24,551 bases of DNA from Actinomycetota bacterium (lineage in GTDB: Bacteria > Actinomycetota > Humimicrobiia > Humimicrobiales > Humimicrobiaceae): the NCBI GenBank assembly GCA_028697935.1, contig JAQVEM010000007.1, positions 1,710 through 26,260 on the forward strand. The letters run 5' to 3'. Below are positions 1 to 8,831 of this stretch, piece after piece. Numbering within the stretch: the first letter of the stretch is position 1; each line of letters opens with the position of its first letter. Both the position numbers and the translations under genes were made by a program. The notes under the pieces were generated by a model. The model ran no database searches, was not told where the DNA came from, and worked only from the letters and a program-made list of their open reading frames with translations.

Positions 1-725
1 GCAAGTATTTCATCATACCTGTATTCTCTACTCGAGATTATTACTTTTTGAACATTATTTTTTAGTACCACATCTCTTAAATCTTCCAGATATCCAACAA
101 TATTAAAACTTTCAGCATAGTTCTTATCTTTTTTAACTCTCTGCCTTTTTTCTACATAACCGGCTATTTCAAAATTTTCAGTTTTACATTTTTTAAGGCT
201 ATCTTCAATCCTTCTTGCATCTTCTCCTATTCCTATAATCAGTGATTTTGAAGATAGACCCAGCCTCTTTATTAATTTACAGGTCAGTATATTAATTACA
301 GCTCTGCTCGAGAAAATAAAAGTTAAACTGAATATATATAGCAAACCTATCCAGATTCTTGAAAAAGAAAAGGTTTGAATCAGATATCCAAGAACAATAA
401 TTGCTATTATATTTATGCTTATTGCCTTAAATATTCTAAAATAATATCCTGAACCACTGTATAACTGGTCCCAGTTATATAACTTATATAAACCAAAAAA
501 TATCAGGTTCATGACAATAAATACAGTTGAGTAATAAGCATAGTTGATATTAATAGTATAAGATGGCATTGACTCTACAAAACTAAATAAAGTTGTATAA
601 AATCTTAGATAATACGATAGGAAAAAAGCCAGAGCTAAAAAAACAGCATCATTTATAACTAATGCCGCTCCGTATAACAGTTTCTTTTTTCTTCTTGGAA
701 GATTCTTTAGAAATTTTAAAGCCAT
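1..725 (-). CDS. Polyprenyl-phosphate sugar transferase, N-terminal part (cut by window start)
   Basis: The reading frame opens at ATG 725 and stays open for 241 codons to base 1, so the C-terminus is outside the window. Four hydrophobic segments are visible in the first 140 residues, followed by a Rossmann-like stretch (SLIIGIGEDARRIED). This is the N-terminal half of the WbaP/WcaJ-type initiating enzymes (CoA-binding-like domain), whose C-terminal catalytic domain moves a sugar phosphate from a nucleotide sugar to undecaprenyl phosphate at the inner face of the membrane. That catalytic domain is not visible here, so the donor sugar cannot be guessed. The gene starts 4 bases after the glycosyltransferase gene upstream and should be co-transcribed with it. 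The ribosome site is weak. The position at the end of a Wzx/Wzy gene set fits a priming transferase. Confidence 0.8.
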   Translation of the reverse strand, partial: MALKFLKNLPRRKKKLLYGAALVINDAVFLALAFFLSYYLRFYTTLFSFVESMPSYTININYAYYSTVFIVMNLIFFGLYKLYNWDQLYSGSGYYFRIFKAISINIIAIIVLGYLIQTFSFSRIWIGLLYIFSLTFIFSSRAVINILTCKLIKRLGLSSKSLIIGIGEDARRIEDSLKKCKTENFEIAGYVEKRQRVKKDKNYAESFNIVGYLEDLRDVVLKNNVQKVIISSREYRYDEIL

Positions 726-729
726 AATT

Positions 730-1893
730 TTAATCTTTAAATTCTAACTTACGATAAAGTTCTTTATATAATTTTAGATATTCATTTGCTACTACATCCC
801 AGCTATAATTTTCTTTTATTCTTTTTAGTGCTTTATTTCCATAACTTTTAATAAGACTTTTATTACTTAATAATAATTCCATTTTGGCCCTTAAATCTTC
901 TACATTGTTTTTTTCAAAATATATTCCAGCATCACCAATTGTTGAAATATTTTCCGGAATCCCGTTAACAATTACGCATTTTCCATAGCCCATTGCAGTT
1001 AATATCATAGGAGAAGTTCCTTCCAGCTCTGATGGTTGAATATAAAATAAGCAGCTTCTTACAATTTTTTTAAACTCTTCCCCATATATATAGCCAGTAA
1101 ATATAACTCTACTATCACTTTTATTTTTTAATTCTTTAATATATTCTTTATGATATTCACTATCACCTACTATAACCAGATTTAAATTGGTTTTTATCCC
1201 TATAAATGCATCAATTAGATAATGAACGCCTTTTTCAGGGCTTAGTCTGCCCACAAATAAAATATATCTATCTTTTTCAATACCATATTTTTTTAATACT
1301 CTTTCATCTTCATCTATTTCCTCAATATTAGCTCCGTAAGGAATATATTTAATTTTTTCTATATAATCTGGAAACTCCTTTTTGTATAAATTTTCCACAA
1401 CTGGCGAATCAACTACTACTATATCTGCAAATTTTACTGCAAATGAAGCACCCTTCTTTAAAAGAAATTTTATGATTCTATTCCATTTTTTTCTTTCCCA
1501 ATCAGCGCCATCAGCAGACACAATTACTTTCTTTTTATAAAAAAAAAGTAAAGGAAATAATATAAAACTGCCTACGCCATAAATATGTATAATCCTTGAG
1601 GTTTTATGTAACATAATATAAAGGATAGATAAAAATGAATGTGTAATTGTGTCTAAAGTTTTTGTATTAATTGATGGAAGGTGAACTAAAGAAGCACCAT
1701 GATACTCTTTTAAATTTTTATCTCTAATATTGTGTTTTCTGCAAAAAACAACTGCCTCAATATAGTCAGGGCATAGTCTTTTACATAATTCATCTGCACA
1801 CGTCTCGAGCCCACCATATCTCGGTGGTATTCCTCTTATACCTAACATAGATACTTTTATCTTTTTATATTTACTGTCTTTACTGTCTGCCAT
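730..1893 (-). CDS. Glycosyltransferase family 4 (GT-B), DUF1972-like N-terminus
   Basis: A 387-residue cytoplasmic GT-B enzyme expected to add one sugar to the lipid-linked repeat unit. Near residues 18-30 it has the acceptor-side motif GIRGIPPRYGGLE, typical of the WcaL/RgpA-like group of GT4 enzymes. The C-terminal half has the standard donor-binding region: FVGRLSPEKGVHYL, then EGTSPMILTAMG with the conserved glutamate, then a GNPE-like turn (NGIPEN). Length is normal. The ATG at 1893 lies inside the end of rmlD (14-base overlap), which suggests translational coupling. Members of this group often use dTDP-rhamnose, and rmlD directly upstream fits that, but donor specificity is inference only. 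Confidence 0.88.
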   Translation of the reverse strand: MADSKDSKYKKIKVSMLGIRGIPPRYGGLETCADELCKRLCPDYIEAVVFCRKHNIRDKNLKEYHGASLVHLPSINTKTLDTITHSFLSILYIMLHKTSRIIHIYGVGSFILFPLLFFYKKKVIVSADGADWERKKWNRIIKFLLKKGASFAVKFADIVVVDSPVVENLYKKEFPDYIEKIKYIPYGANIEEIDEDERVLKKYGIEKDRYILFVGRLSPEKGVHYLIDAFIGIKTNLNLVIVGDSEYHKEYIKELKNKSDSRVIFTGYIYGEEFKKIVRSCLFYIQPSELEGTSPMILTAMGYGKCVIVNGIPENISTIGDAGIYFEKNNVEDLRAKMELLLSNKSLIKSYGNKALKRIKENYSWDVVANEYLKLYKELYRKLEFKD

Positions 1894-2752
1894 TTTTATA
1901 CTTTAAATAATTCTTCAAATAATCATTTAAGGCAACTTCCCATTTTCTCATTTTAAAATAACCTGAATTATTTAGATTATAATTCTCAATCGCCTCCATA
2001 GTTGGCCTCTTAGCCTTTAATTTAAAATTCTCCGAACTTACCGGAATTATCTTACAATTAGATTTTAATATTTTTTTAATCTCCCTGGCACATTCATACC
2101 TGCTACAATACCCTTCATTTACCATATGATATACGCCATAATTATTGAATTCAATAATTTTTAAAAGACCTTCTGAAAAATCTGCCGTATATGTTGGAGA
2201 GCCATATTTATCATTAACTACACATATCTCTTCTTCTTCTTCTAACAATTTATCCGCAATTTTCCTTACAAATTTTTTATCCTTAGTAAATCCTCCAAAA
2301 AGCCAGCCACATCTAACAATAAAAAACTTTGTAAGTGTTTTTAATATTATGTCCTCTGCTTCTTTTTTTGTTTTTCCATAAACATTAATAGGCCCTCTTT
2401 TGTCAGTTTCTATATATGGCTTCCCTTTCCCTCCTGAAAATACAGCTCCCGTGCTGATAAAAATTAATGTACTTCCATATTTTTTACAACATATTGCTAT
2501 ATTTTTAGTACCCATTGTATTGGTTTCATAAGCTTCGGAAGGATGCTCTTCACAATAATCTACATCCGTAATTGCAGCAAAATTAAAAACAAAATCAGGA
2601 TTATACTCTTTAAAAATATTCTCAACTTCCAGATAATTTCTTATATCTACAATATCACGGTCAAAACCTTTGGAATAATATTTATCCGGTATATACTTTT
2701 TAAAATCGTTACCCAGCTGCCCATTACCACCAAAAATAAGAATCTTCTGCAT
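1880..2752 (-). CDS. rmlD: dTDP-4-dehydrorhamnose reductase RmlD
   Basis: A 290-residue short-chain dehydrogenase of the extended RmlD type, which makes dTDP-L-rhamnose from the 4-keto sugar with NAD(P)H. Visible are the nucleotide-binding motif IFGGNGQLG (residues 6-14), the NFAAITDVDYCE segment typical of RmlD, an STGAVFSG active-site segment (100-107) and the YxxxK pair Y125/K129. A ribosome site AAAGG lies 9 bases before the ATG. It is separated by more than 18 kb from rmlB and the rmlC-like gene at the other end of the cluster; no rmlA is visible in the window. Closely related reductases making other 6-deoxy sugars cannot be excluded. Confidence 0.88.
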   Translation of the reverse strand: MQKILIFGGNGQLGNDFKKYIPDKYYSKGFDRDIVDIRNYLEVENIFKEYNPDFVFNFAAITDVDYCEEHPSEAYETNTMGTKNIAICCKKYGSTLIFISTGAVFSGGKGKPYIETDKRGPINVYGKTKKEAEDIILKTLTKFFIVRCGWLFGGFTKDKKFVRKIADKLLEEEEEICVVNDKYGSPTYTADFSEGLLKIIEFNNYGVYHMVNEGYCSRYECAREIKKILKSNCKIIPVSSENFKLKAKRPTMEAIENYNLNNSGYFKMRKWEVALNDYLKNYLKYKNGRQ

Positions 2753-2853
2753 AAATCTACCTTTCTTTATTCTTAATTGCTTTATGACAATAAATTTCCA
2801 TTTCTATTCCTTACTTTTTATAATGCTCACTTCCTTTAGTGCCACAACTGCAC

Positions 2854-2887
2854 TATTAAAAAAATTAAAAATGCAATTTTTTTAATA
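2854..2887 (-). terminator. Perfect 13-bp A/T inverted repeat, possible weak terminator
   Basis: Two 13-base arms (2854-2866 and 2875-2887) are perfectly complementary around an 8-base loop. It lies 45 bases downstream of the methyltransferase stop and about 100 bases upstream of rmlD. The arms contain only A and T, and no clear U-run follows on the transcribed strand beyond the arm itself, so termination would be weak and the repeat may be chance in AT-rich DNA. The surrounding 179-base gap has no other clear gene. Confidence 0.3.
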
Positions 2888-2931
2888 CTAAATTTTTACT
2901 CTTTTCAATTAGTAGATACCATATATTCTTC

Positions 2932-3570
2932 TTATTCTCCATACCAGATCAGCGAAAAAGTTGCCACAAAACCAAAAAAATAATTTTTAATTATCTTATA
3001 ATTTACTAAACCTGTTCTTTTTATAAGCAACTCCAGATCCTTCATGCTTAACAAATACATATATTCCCCTGATGCCCATCCTCTCCCAGTATTTCTGAGA
3101 AACTTATCAAATTTCTCTTTACCTAGATAATGCAATAATGGAGTTTTTGTATGCAATTCAATAGGAAAGTATTTATTTGGTGTTGTTATCATCCCACGTT
3201 TTGATACCCTGATAATTTCCTTAAGAAATGCTTCCTGTGACTTGTAAGAACCTACATGTTCTATAACTGCATTCGCATGTGCAATGTCAAACTTCTTATC
3301 ATTAAATGGAAATACTCTGCCGTCATAACTAACAACCGAAATATCAGGGTAATTTTTCCTAAATTCCGAAAGGTTACCAAGGCCAAGCGCTGTAATATTT
3401 CTCTTATATGGATAAGATTTAATAAGAAAGTTATCTACTGATGAATATTCTTTATCTGCAACTCCAACTTCAAGAATCTTATCAGAAGATGTTGGCTTTA
3501 AAAGGGTTAATAGCTGATTGAATTTTTTCAATCGTGATTTATATCTAATTTTGTCTAAATAACTCATCAT
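2932..3570 (-). CDS. Class I SAM-dependent methyltransferase
   Basis: A 212-residue soluble protein with the SAM-binding signature ILEVGVADKE (residues 32-41), an acidic residue region after strand 2, and the Methyltransf_11-type motif FDIAHANAVIEHVG (94-107) followed by a strand ending in MITTPNKYFP. It resembles small methyltransferases found in polysaccharide and O-antigen clusters that O-methylate sugars of the repeat unit. The two ATGs at the start (3570 and 3567) are adjacent; the choice changes one residue. It follows the glycosyltransferase gene by 35 bases, so co-transcription is likely. The exact acceptor is unknown. Confidence 0.8.
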   Translation of the reverse strand: MMSYLDKIRYKSRLKKFNQLLTLLKPTSSDKILEVGVADKEYSSVDNFLIKSYPYKRNITALGLGNLSEFRKNYPDISVVSYDGRVFPFNDKKFDIAHANAVIEHVGSYKSQEAFLKEIIRVSKRGMITTPNKYFPIELHTKTPLLHYLGKEKFDKFLRNTGRGWASGEYMYLLSMKDLELLIKRTGLVNYKIIKNYFFGFVATFSLIWYGE

Positions 3571-3605
3571 TCATTATTTTCTTTATCATAGTCTTAAAAT
3601 TTGTT

Positions 3606-4706
3606 TTAATTCCCACCAACACTTTTTATCACTTTCACCAATTTTGGCGCCACTACTGAAACAGAGTAATATTTTTCGGCAAGTTTTCTTGCTTTTAATC
3701 CTATATTATTTCTTAACTTAGAATCTTCTATAAGAAATGAAAGTTTTTCAATCCATTCACTTTCCTTTTCCGCTAAAAAACCATTTTCATAATTTTTTAT
3801 TATTTTTTTATTTATTCCAACTGGAGAAGCAATAGATGGTATTCCTACTGACATATATTGTATTATTTTGAATCCACATTTTCCTTTCTCCCATTCAGTA
3901 TTTTCTAATGGCATAATTCCAATATCAAAACTTTGGAGGTCTTTAACTTCATCATTTAAAGACCATAATTTATACTCAATTTTTACTCCATTAAATTTAA
4001 TATTAAAAATATTATCAGGGCCTACAATCTTTAGAGTAAAATTATATTTCTTTGATAAAATTTCGAAAACATTTTTTAGCATATATAAATATTTAACATT
4101 CGACCATGTACCAATCCATCCGATAATAATATTCTTATGATTTTTTTTATATAAAGGTTTATATTTTTTTACATCAATTGGCGTTAAAATTACTTTGACA
4201 TTTTTATTATATTTATATGCAAAATTTGCTAAATATTGATTACCAACTATCACAAACGAAGACATCTTTATTATTTTTGCAACTCTATTTTTATCAATCC
4301 ATATATTACGCCATTCATCTTTCGCATAAGCAAAAATAGCATCATCAAAATCAAATATTATATTAGGATTTAATATCTTGATTATTCTTTCTATAAATGG
4401 TGGACCTAAGGGAAATGCTTCTTTTGATATATATACAACATCATATCTACCTACTATTAACAAATCTAAAAATCTTCTGAAACATGCCCAAGCAAAAAGA
4501 AAAAGTTTTTCTATTGTCTTTAATACCCCATGTTTATTCTTTATTTTAAAAAGTCTTGCAGAGAAAAAGGGCCGAATTTTTGGTAAAATTTTAGATTCCT
4601 CAAAATAATTAAAATACTGAACTACTCTGAACCTCGTGACCGGTTCTTCTACTGGATATGGAACAATAAACAAGACGCTGATAGAATAATCTTTTTTTAT
4701 GTTCAT
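3606..4706 (-). CDS. Glycosyltransferase, GT-B fold (GT4-like)
   Basis: A 366-residue protein with an N-terminal FIVPYPVEEPVTRFRV segment, typical of GT4-like enzymes (an R-x-R-x3-Q pattern), and a DFDDAIF motif at residues 119-125 characteristic of a subgroup of polysaccharide glycosyltransferases. The C-terminal domain begins near residue 193 (IIGWIGTWSN) and contains CGFKIIQYMSVGIPSIASP, equivalent to the donor-binding helix. It should act at the cytoplasmic face on the lipid-linked repeat unit. It starts only 2 bases after the stop of the next glycosyltransferase gene, so the two are probably translated together. Donor and linkage cannot be read from sequence. Confidence 0.82.
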   Translation of the reverse strand: MNIKKDYSISVLFIVPYPVEEPVTRFRVVQYFNYFEESKILPKIRPFFSARLFKIKNKHGVLKTIEKLFLFAWACFRRFLDLLIVGRYDVVYISKEAFPLGPPFIERIIKILNPNIIFDFDDAIFAYAKDEWRNIWIDKNRVAKIIKMSSFVIVGNQYLANFAYKYNKNVKVILTPIDVKKYKPLYKKNHKNIIIGWIGTWSNVKYLYMLKNVFEILSKKYNFTLKIVGPDNIFNIKFNGVKIEYKLWSLNDEVKDLQSFDIGIMPLENTEWEKGKCGFKIIQYMSVGIPSIASPVGINKKIIKNYENGFLAEKESEWIEKLSFLIEDSKLRNNIGLKARKLAEKYYSVSVVAPKLVKVIKSVGGN

Positions 4707-4708
4707 AA

Positions 4709-5941
4709 TTATTTACCCAAATATTTTTCTAAAATATTGTAATATGAAGAAATTGACATATCAATTCCAAACTCTTTTTCTGCAGCTACTCTACATTTAC
4801 TTCTTATTTTATCTATGTTACTATATAAATAATCAACTATATTCTTTGCAGCTAATATACGCTCATTTCTATTTTGTATATCAATAATTTTACCTACATC
4901 ATACTTCTTAATAATCTCTTCTAAGTCACCAACCCCTTTATTTGTAATGACCGGTAAGCCACACGCCAGGTATTGAGCGAACTTTATCGGGCATGAAACT
5001 TTTGTAATAATAGAAGGTTTTCTAAAAACAATTCCACAATCTCCCATTATTAACCAATCAGCCATATCTTCAGGAGAAACCGACTTTACTTTTATAGATT
5101 CTTCGGGTATGCCATATAGTTTTGATAGGTTTTTTATACCTATCAAGTTTTCATATGTTAAAAATAAAAAAATACTATGGGGTGCATATTTATAAATATT
5201 AAAGAAAAATTCGAACATCTCATTAATCATCTGCCATGATTGTAGTGACCCAGAGTAGATAAATACCAATCGATTATTTATGCCATTCACTTCTCTCAAA
5301 AGTTTTCTTTTTTCCACATCAATATAGAAATGGCTAAGGTCAACACAGTTTGGAATGACATGTATTTTATTAAAATCTAGTTTAATTTCCCTTTTCCGGA
5401 CACGTTCTTCTAAATGCAACTTAAAACATTTTGAAACAACAACTATTTCGTTAGCACTCTCTAATGCTATTTTCTCAAACCATTTCATAAATTTATATAT
5501 CTTTTTATTAGTCAATCTACCAATCTCTACTAATTCATCAACATAAAGACCCCTCATATCAAAAATGATTTTTGAACCAAATAACCACTTAAATAAAAGT
5601 GCAGTAGGATATATAGGATAGCTTCTAACATGCCAAATAATTTTATTGCCAAACAATGATAAAAGAAAAGCTTTCATACAAAATTCGATATTAAGAAGAA
5701 CAATCCAAGAAATAAAGTGAAAGTTCCTTCTTTTAAATTTAAACCATTTTATACCAATCTTATTCAATTCCATTTCAGTTATTCTTATATTTAGGTTATC
5801 ATCTCTCTCAACAGAAAAAACATAATATGGTATACCTTTCTTAGCAAGAGCTTTTATCTGTGGTAATCCTTGAAAATATACGATTGGAGAAATTAATGAC
5901 TCATTTGTTAAAAAAATCACTAAAGATTTACGCTTATTCAT
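4709..5941 (-). CDS. Glycosyltransferase family 4-like
   Basis: A 410-residue GT-B protein. The N-terminal domain shows WHVRSYPIYPTAL and FDMRGLYVDELVE, an acceptor-side signature of several exopolysaccharide GT4 enzymes, then VVSKCFKLHL at the domain junction and HVIPNCVDLSHF, the usual linker into the donor domain. The C-terminal domain has FIYSGSLQSW and CPIKFAQYLACGLPVITNK. Its ATG overlaps the last 8 bases of the polymerase gene, and its stop is 2 bases from the next gene, so it is embedded in an operon. It probably adds one residue of the repeat unit; specificity is unknown. Confidence 0.84.
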   Translation of the reverse strand: MNKRKSLVIFLTNESLISPIVYFQGLPQIKALAKKGIPYYVFSVERDDNLNIRITEMELNKIGIKWFKFKRRNFHFISWIVLLNIEFCMKAFLLSLFGNKIIWHVRSYPIYPTALLFKWLFGSKIIFDMRGLYVDELVEIGRLTNKKIYKFMKWFEKIALESANEIVVVSKCFKLHLEERVRKREIKLDFNKIHVIPNCVDLSHFYIDVEKRKLLREVNGINNRLVFIYSGSLQSWQMINEMFEFFFNIYKYAPHSIFLFLTYENLIGIKNLSKLYGIPEESIKVKSVSPEDMADWLIMGDCGIVFRKPSIITKVSCPIKFAQYLACGLPVITNKGVGDLEEIIKKYDVGKIIDIQNRNERILAAKNIVDYLYSNIDKIRSKCRVAAEKEFGIDMSISSYYNILEKYLGK

Positions 5942-7250
5942 TTATTGAACCATATTCCGGTTTATTATTTTTTATCAAAAAATTAATCCTTTCCGAAAGA
6001 ACAAAAATTATTACTACAATAAAAGTTACTTTATTTGCCATAAAAGTATTTACAAGCATACCATAAATTGACAAAATAATTAAAAATACAAATAGCATAG
6101 CCGATACCTGTGAAAGAAAAGGGTCAAGAGATTTTGAATATGAATTCCAAAGCAATTTTAGCGTTTTAAAAAGAACAAATAAAAAAGACCCTAGACCAAT
6201 AATTCCAGCTTTTAATGCAATGTTTAAATAAACATTATGAAAATTTGAATGCGAGAAGCCTATCATTGGAATATACACTTCCTTTGCAAAGCCATATCCA
6301 AATAATGGCGATAAACAGATTTTTCTAAATATCTCCTTCGACTCTTTTAACCGATAGATAAGAGACGAATCCTGTAATGATGTAATTTCTGCTATATCTT
6401 TGAAATATGAATATAAAAAACTCCCTTTTCCCAAAATCAAAATGATTAAAAAAAACACCACAATAGACATAACTAATATAGGTTCACCATATTTTATAGA
6501 TTTTGGAAAAGTTTCCTCTCTTCTAATTAACAAGTATGATATAAGTAAACCAAATAATGTAAAAAACAATAGTGCACGTGTGGCAGTAAAAATAGCGACA
6601 ATTAACATTAAAAAGATTCCTAATAATGAAAATAACTTTCCTAAAAGTGATTTTATATTTATAAAATAGAGAAGAAATCCCATTATACCTAATGGCAAAA
6701 AATAAAGTTCATATCTTATTGTAAAATAATTCATATATCTTAATCTTCTAAGTTCAGCCATGGAAATAGAAAAACCATATGGTACTATAGCAAATAATTC
6801 TTCTATAGAAAGAATCACTATAAACAAAAGAAAAAATTTTAATAAATTATTAATATCGTCCTTTGATTCAATTAAATAATACAATGGAAAGTAAAGTAAA
6901 TAATAAACCATAGGCCTAAGTTCAGAAAATATGCTTGAAAAGCTTTGAGTACCTTCTGTATAAACCCTATATATACCTATCAGAAAAGGCAATAATATAC
7001 CAAGAAGAATAAACCAGATAAACCCCAAGTGTAAAGGCCGTTGGAATGAATCCTTATGTAGAAATCTTGGAGCAAACATAAAGAATGAAGATATAAGAAA
7101 TAATAAAAAGAATACGTCAAGTAAAGAAAAATCAAAATTACCTACCTTCCAGAAATTAATCAGGTAATTATAATGCTGGCTTGGACGAATATCAAAATCA
7201 ATTGTTAAACATAAAACTACCAGAAAAATAAAATATAAAAAACGTTTCAC
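5934..7250 (-). CDS. wzy: O-antigen polymerase/ligase family membrane protein (Wzy)
   Basis: A 438-residue polytopic membrane protein with roughly ten or more hydrophobic helices. Diagnostic motifs of the Wzy_C/O-antigen ligase family are present: FTATRALLFF (221-230), LSPLFGYGF (313-321) and the HSNFHNVYL segment (334-342) in the large extracytoplasmic loop, where the histidine and asparagine are conserved. In a cluster with Wzx and Wzz-like proteins it most likely polymerises flipped repeat units on the outer face of the membrane. The start is GTG at 7250 with a TAGGA ribosome site about 9 bases upstream; a nearby ATG at 7260 is out of frame. A ligase role cannot be excluded from sequence alone. 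Confidence 0.85.
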   Translation of the reverse strand: MKRFLYFIFLVVLCLTIDFDIRPSQHYNYLINFWKVGNFDFSLLDVFFLLFLISSFFMFAPRFLHKDSFQRPLHLGFIWFILLGILLPFLIGIYRVYTEGTQSFSSIFSELRPMVYYLLYFPLYYLIESKDDINNLLKFFLLFIVILSIEELFAIVPYGFSISMAELRRLRYMNYFTIRYELYFLPLGIMGFLLYFINIKSLLGKLFSLLGIFLMLIVAIFTATRALLFFTLFGLLISYLLIRREETFPKSIKYGEPILVMSIVVFFLIILILGKGSFLYSYFKDIAEITSLQDSSLIYRLKESKEIFRKICLSPLFGYGFAKEVYIPMIGFSHSNFHNVYLNIALKAGIIGLGSFLFVLFKTLKLLWNSYSKSLDPFLSQVSAMLFVFLIILSIYGMLVNTFMANKVTFIVVIIFVLSERINFLIKNNKPEYGSINE

Positions 7251-7326
7251 AGCAACACATCCTAAAAGTAATCTTATGTTAATGTCTCATTTCATACTTA
7301 ATAAAGATTTTAAAATTTTAAAAAAT

Positions 7327-7346
7327 TTAGGCCTCTACAAGAGAGG
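7327..7346 (-). terminator. Candidate intrinsic terminator after methyltransferase gene
   Basis: Immediately after the methyltransferase stop codon (7351) the minus strand shows a CCTCT/AGAGG stem of 5 bp with a 5-base loop (7346-7332), followed by a T-rich tract that includes a run of six T. The stem is short, so termination may be partial, which would let wzy and later genes still be read. The rest of the 100-base gap is AT-rich with no clear gene. Confidence 0.4.
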
Positions 7347-7350
7347 TATT

Positions 7351-7974
7351 TTAGCACACTTTTCTTCTATTCTTCTCTGCAATTATAAACCTGTGGTAAG
7401 GATGTTCAAAAATACGATAATTTTTTTTGATTATAAAACCCCTCCTATTTATTTCAGACAAGATCATACTAAATTTAATTTCTCCCCCAATTTCCCAATA
7501 ATGTTGATCATGAATCTTTCTTACTCCAGGTAAGGGAATCAGTTTTTTTACTTCGCCTAACCTTGGTATTTGCAGATTAAATCGATACACTCTCCTTCTG
7601 TCTGGCAAAGAAATTATAGCGTAATTCTTACAAACTCTGTATATTTCTGCCAGAGCTTTGCTAAAATTCTTATAAGGTAAATGCTCAAGAACTTCATAAC
7701 AGGCAACAACATCAAACGAATTTGGAGAAAATGGTATTGATAAAACTGAACCTACTATATCTGGTTTTAATCCAGGTTCAATATCTAAAGTAGTAACTTC
7801 GAAACCTTTTTTTTTCAGGTAATTGGAAACAAAACTGTTACCAACTCCTATCTCTAAAATACTTGCAGGCTTTAAAGATATTATTTCATTGATCTGATAC
7901 CAGTAACTAATAAATCTTTCTTTAGTATCATAATCAGATTTAAAGTAATTATTTGTGTCTATCTGTATATTCAT
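7351..7974 (-). CDS. Class I SAM-dependent methyltransferase
   Basis: A 207-residue methyltransferase with the SAM motif ILEIGVGNS (39-47), an acidic loop after strand 2 (TTLDIEPGL, 61-69), a short motif around SIPFSPNSFDVV (79-90), and a CYEVLEHLPY helix start (92-101), all typical of Methyltransf_11. The C-terminal part (ISLPDRRRVYRF onwards) is basic and resembles enzymes acting on glycan or lipid-linked acceptors. No convincing ribosome site precedes ATG 7974. It lies 30 bases after the kinase gene and just before wzy. It probably methylates a sugar of the polymer; the acceptor is unknown. Confidence 0.8.
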   Translation of the reverse strand: MNIQIDTNNYFKSDYDTKERFISYWYQINEIISLKPASILEIGVGNSFVSNYLKKKGFEVTTLDIEPGLKPDIVGSVLSIPFSPNSFDVVACYEVLEHLPYKNFSKALAEIYRVCKNYAIISLPDRRRVYRFNLQIPRLGEVKKLIPLPGVRKIHDQHYWEIGGEIKFSMILSEINRRGFIIKKNYRIFEHPYHRFIIAEKNRRKVC

Positions 7975-8004
7975 TTTTTATTTGTCAATTTCAACATTTT
8001 AAAA

Positions 8005-8808
8005 TTAAAAATAATCATCACTATCAGAAATAATTTTTTTAACAGCATTTATAGCATCTGTAGGGAAAGATGGCTTGCTTTTTTTACAGTTATTTATATA
8101 AAGTAATTTAGTTCCTTTTTTTTCAATAATATATGTGATATAAGGAACAAGCTTTTCTATAAATCTTAACTTACCAATTCTTTCCTCATAATTTAAATCT
8201 TTTAAAATTGGTGGATATTTTCTCTCACTCAACCTTCTTTCACATTCTTCCACCTCCGAATTAATAATTAAAATTACATCCGGTAAAGGAATAAGATTGA
8301 GATAAATGTCTAATTCATCTTTTTCTATCTTACTGCTTTCATTGCGCCCCCAGATTGCTATAGCTCTATGGCAAAAACCCTCATCAAAGACTAAAATTTC
8401 ATCTTTTCTAAGATATCTACTTATTAATTGATATCCTGAAAATTCATTAAAAAACCATTTCATTATTAATAATTTTTCTTTAAGATCTATTTTTTTATTA
8501 TTAACAACTTTAGCTATAAAATCGATAAGTGTACTGTTTGCCAATAAAAATTCATTGTACGCATCAATTTGTACATTTGAGAACTTAGAGACTGAACGGA
8601 AAAAAATATTTCCTATAAAGTAGAGTAGCACTTTTAAAAAGTCCTTAAAACTCTTACGACTTAAGATACTTCTAATGCAGCACAGAAATAAAGCTTTATT
8701 AAAAGTTCTTGCTTTTATTCCTTCTTTATTCAAAAGGACAACTAGCTTATGATACATAGTAGTTTTACCTGAGCCAGGAACACCAATAAACTCAATATGA
8801 CTTGCCAT
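8005..8808 (-). CDS. P-loop kinase-like protein (nucleotide kinase fold) of unknown substrate
   Basis: A 267-residue protein with an N-terminal Walker A motif, GVPGSGKTT (residues 9-17), a Walker B-like LVFDEGF (139-145, D142/E143), and an Arg-rich lid-like segment ECERRLSERK (188-197). This is the layout of nucleoside/nucleotide kinases and thymidylate-kinase-like ATPases, but no base-binding signature is recognisable. Related small P-loop kinases turn up in capsule clusters, where they may phosphorylate a sugar or the growing glycan. It lies between two methyltransferase genes with gaps of 30 and 23 bases. Substrate assignment would be a guess; a plain metabolic nucleotide kinase is less likely in this setting. 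Confidence 0.7.
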   Translation of the reverse strand: MASHIEFIGVPGSGKTTMYHKLVVLLNKEGIKARTFNKALFLCCIRSILSRKSFKDFLKVLLYFIGNIFFRSVSKFSNVQIDAYNEFLLANSTLIDFIAKVVNNKKIDLKEKLLIMKWFFNEFSGYQLISRYLRKDEILVFDEGFCHRAIAIWGRNESSKIEKDELDIYLNLIPLPDVILIINSEVEECERRLSERKYPPILKDLNYEERIGKLRFIEKLVPYITYIIEKKGTKLLYINNCKKSKPSFPTDAINAVKKIISDSDDYF

Positions 8809-8831
8809 AAGAACAAATTACTCTTTTTTAA

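Noticed and set aside
2757..2801. 14-codon frame (minus) ending 4 bases before rmlD, with a TAAGGA-like site upstream, as a leader peptide
   Set aside because: Very short, no run of one regulatory amino acid, no attenuator hairpin between it and rmlD; likely chance.
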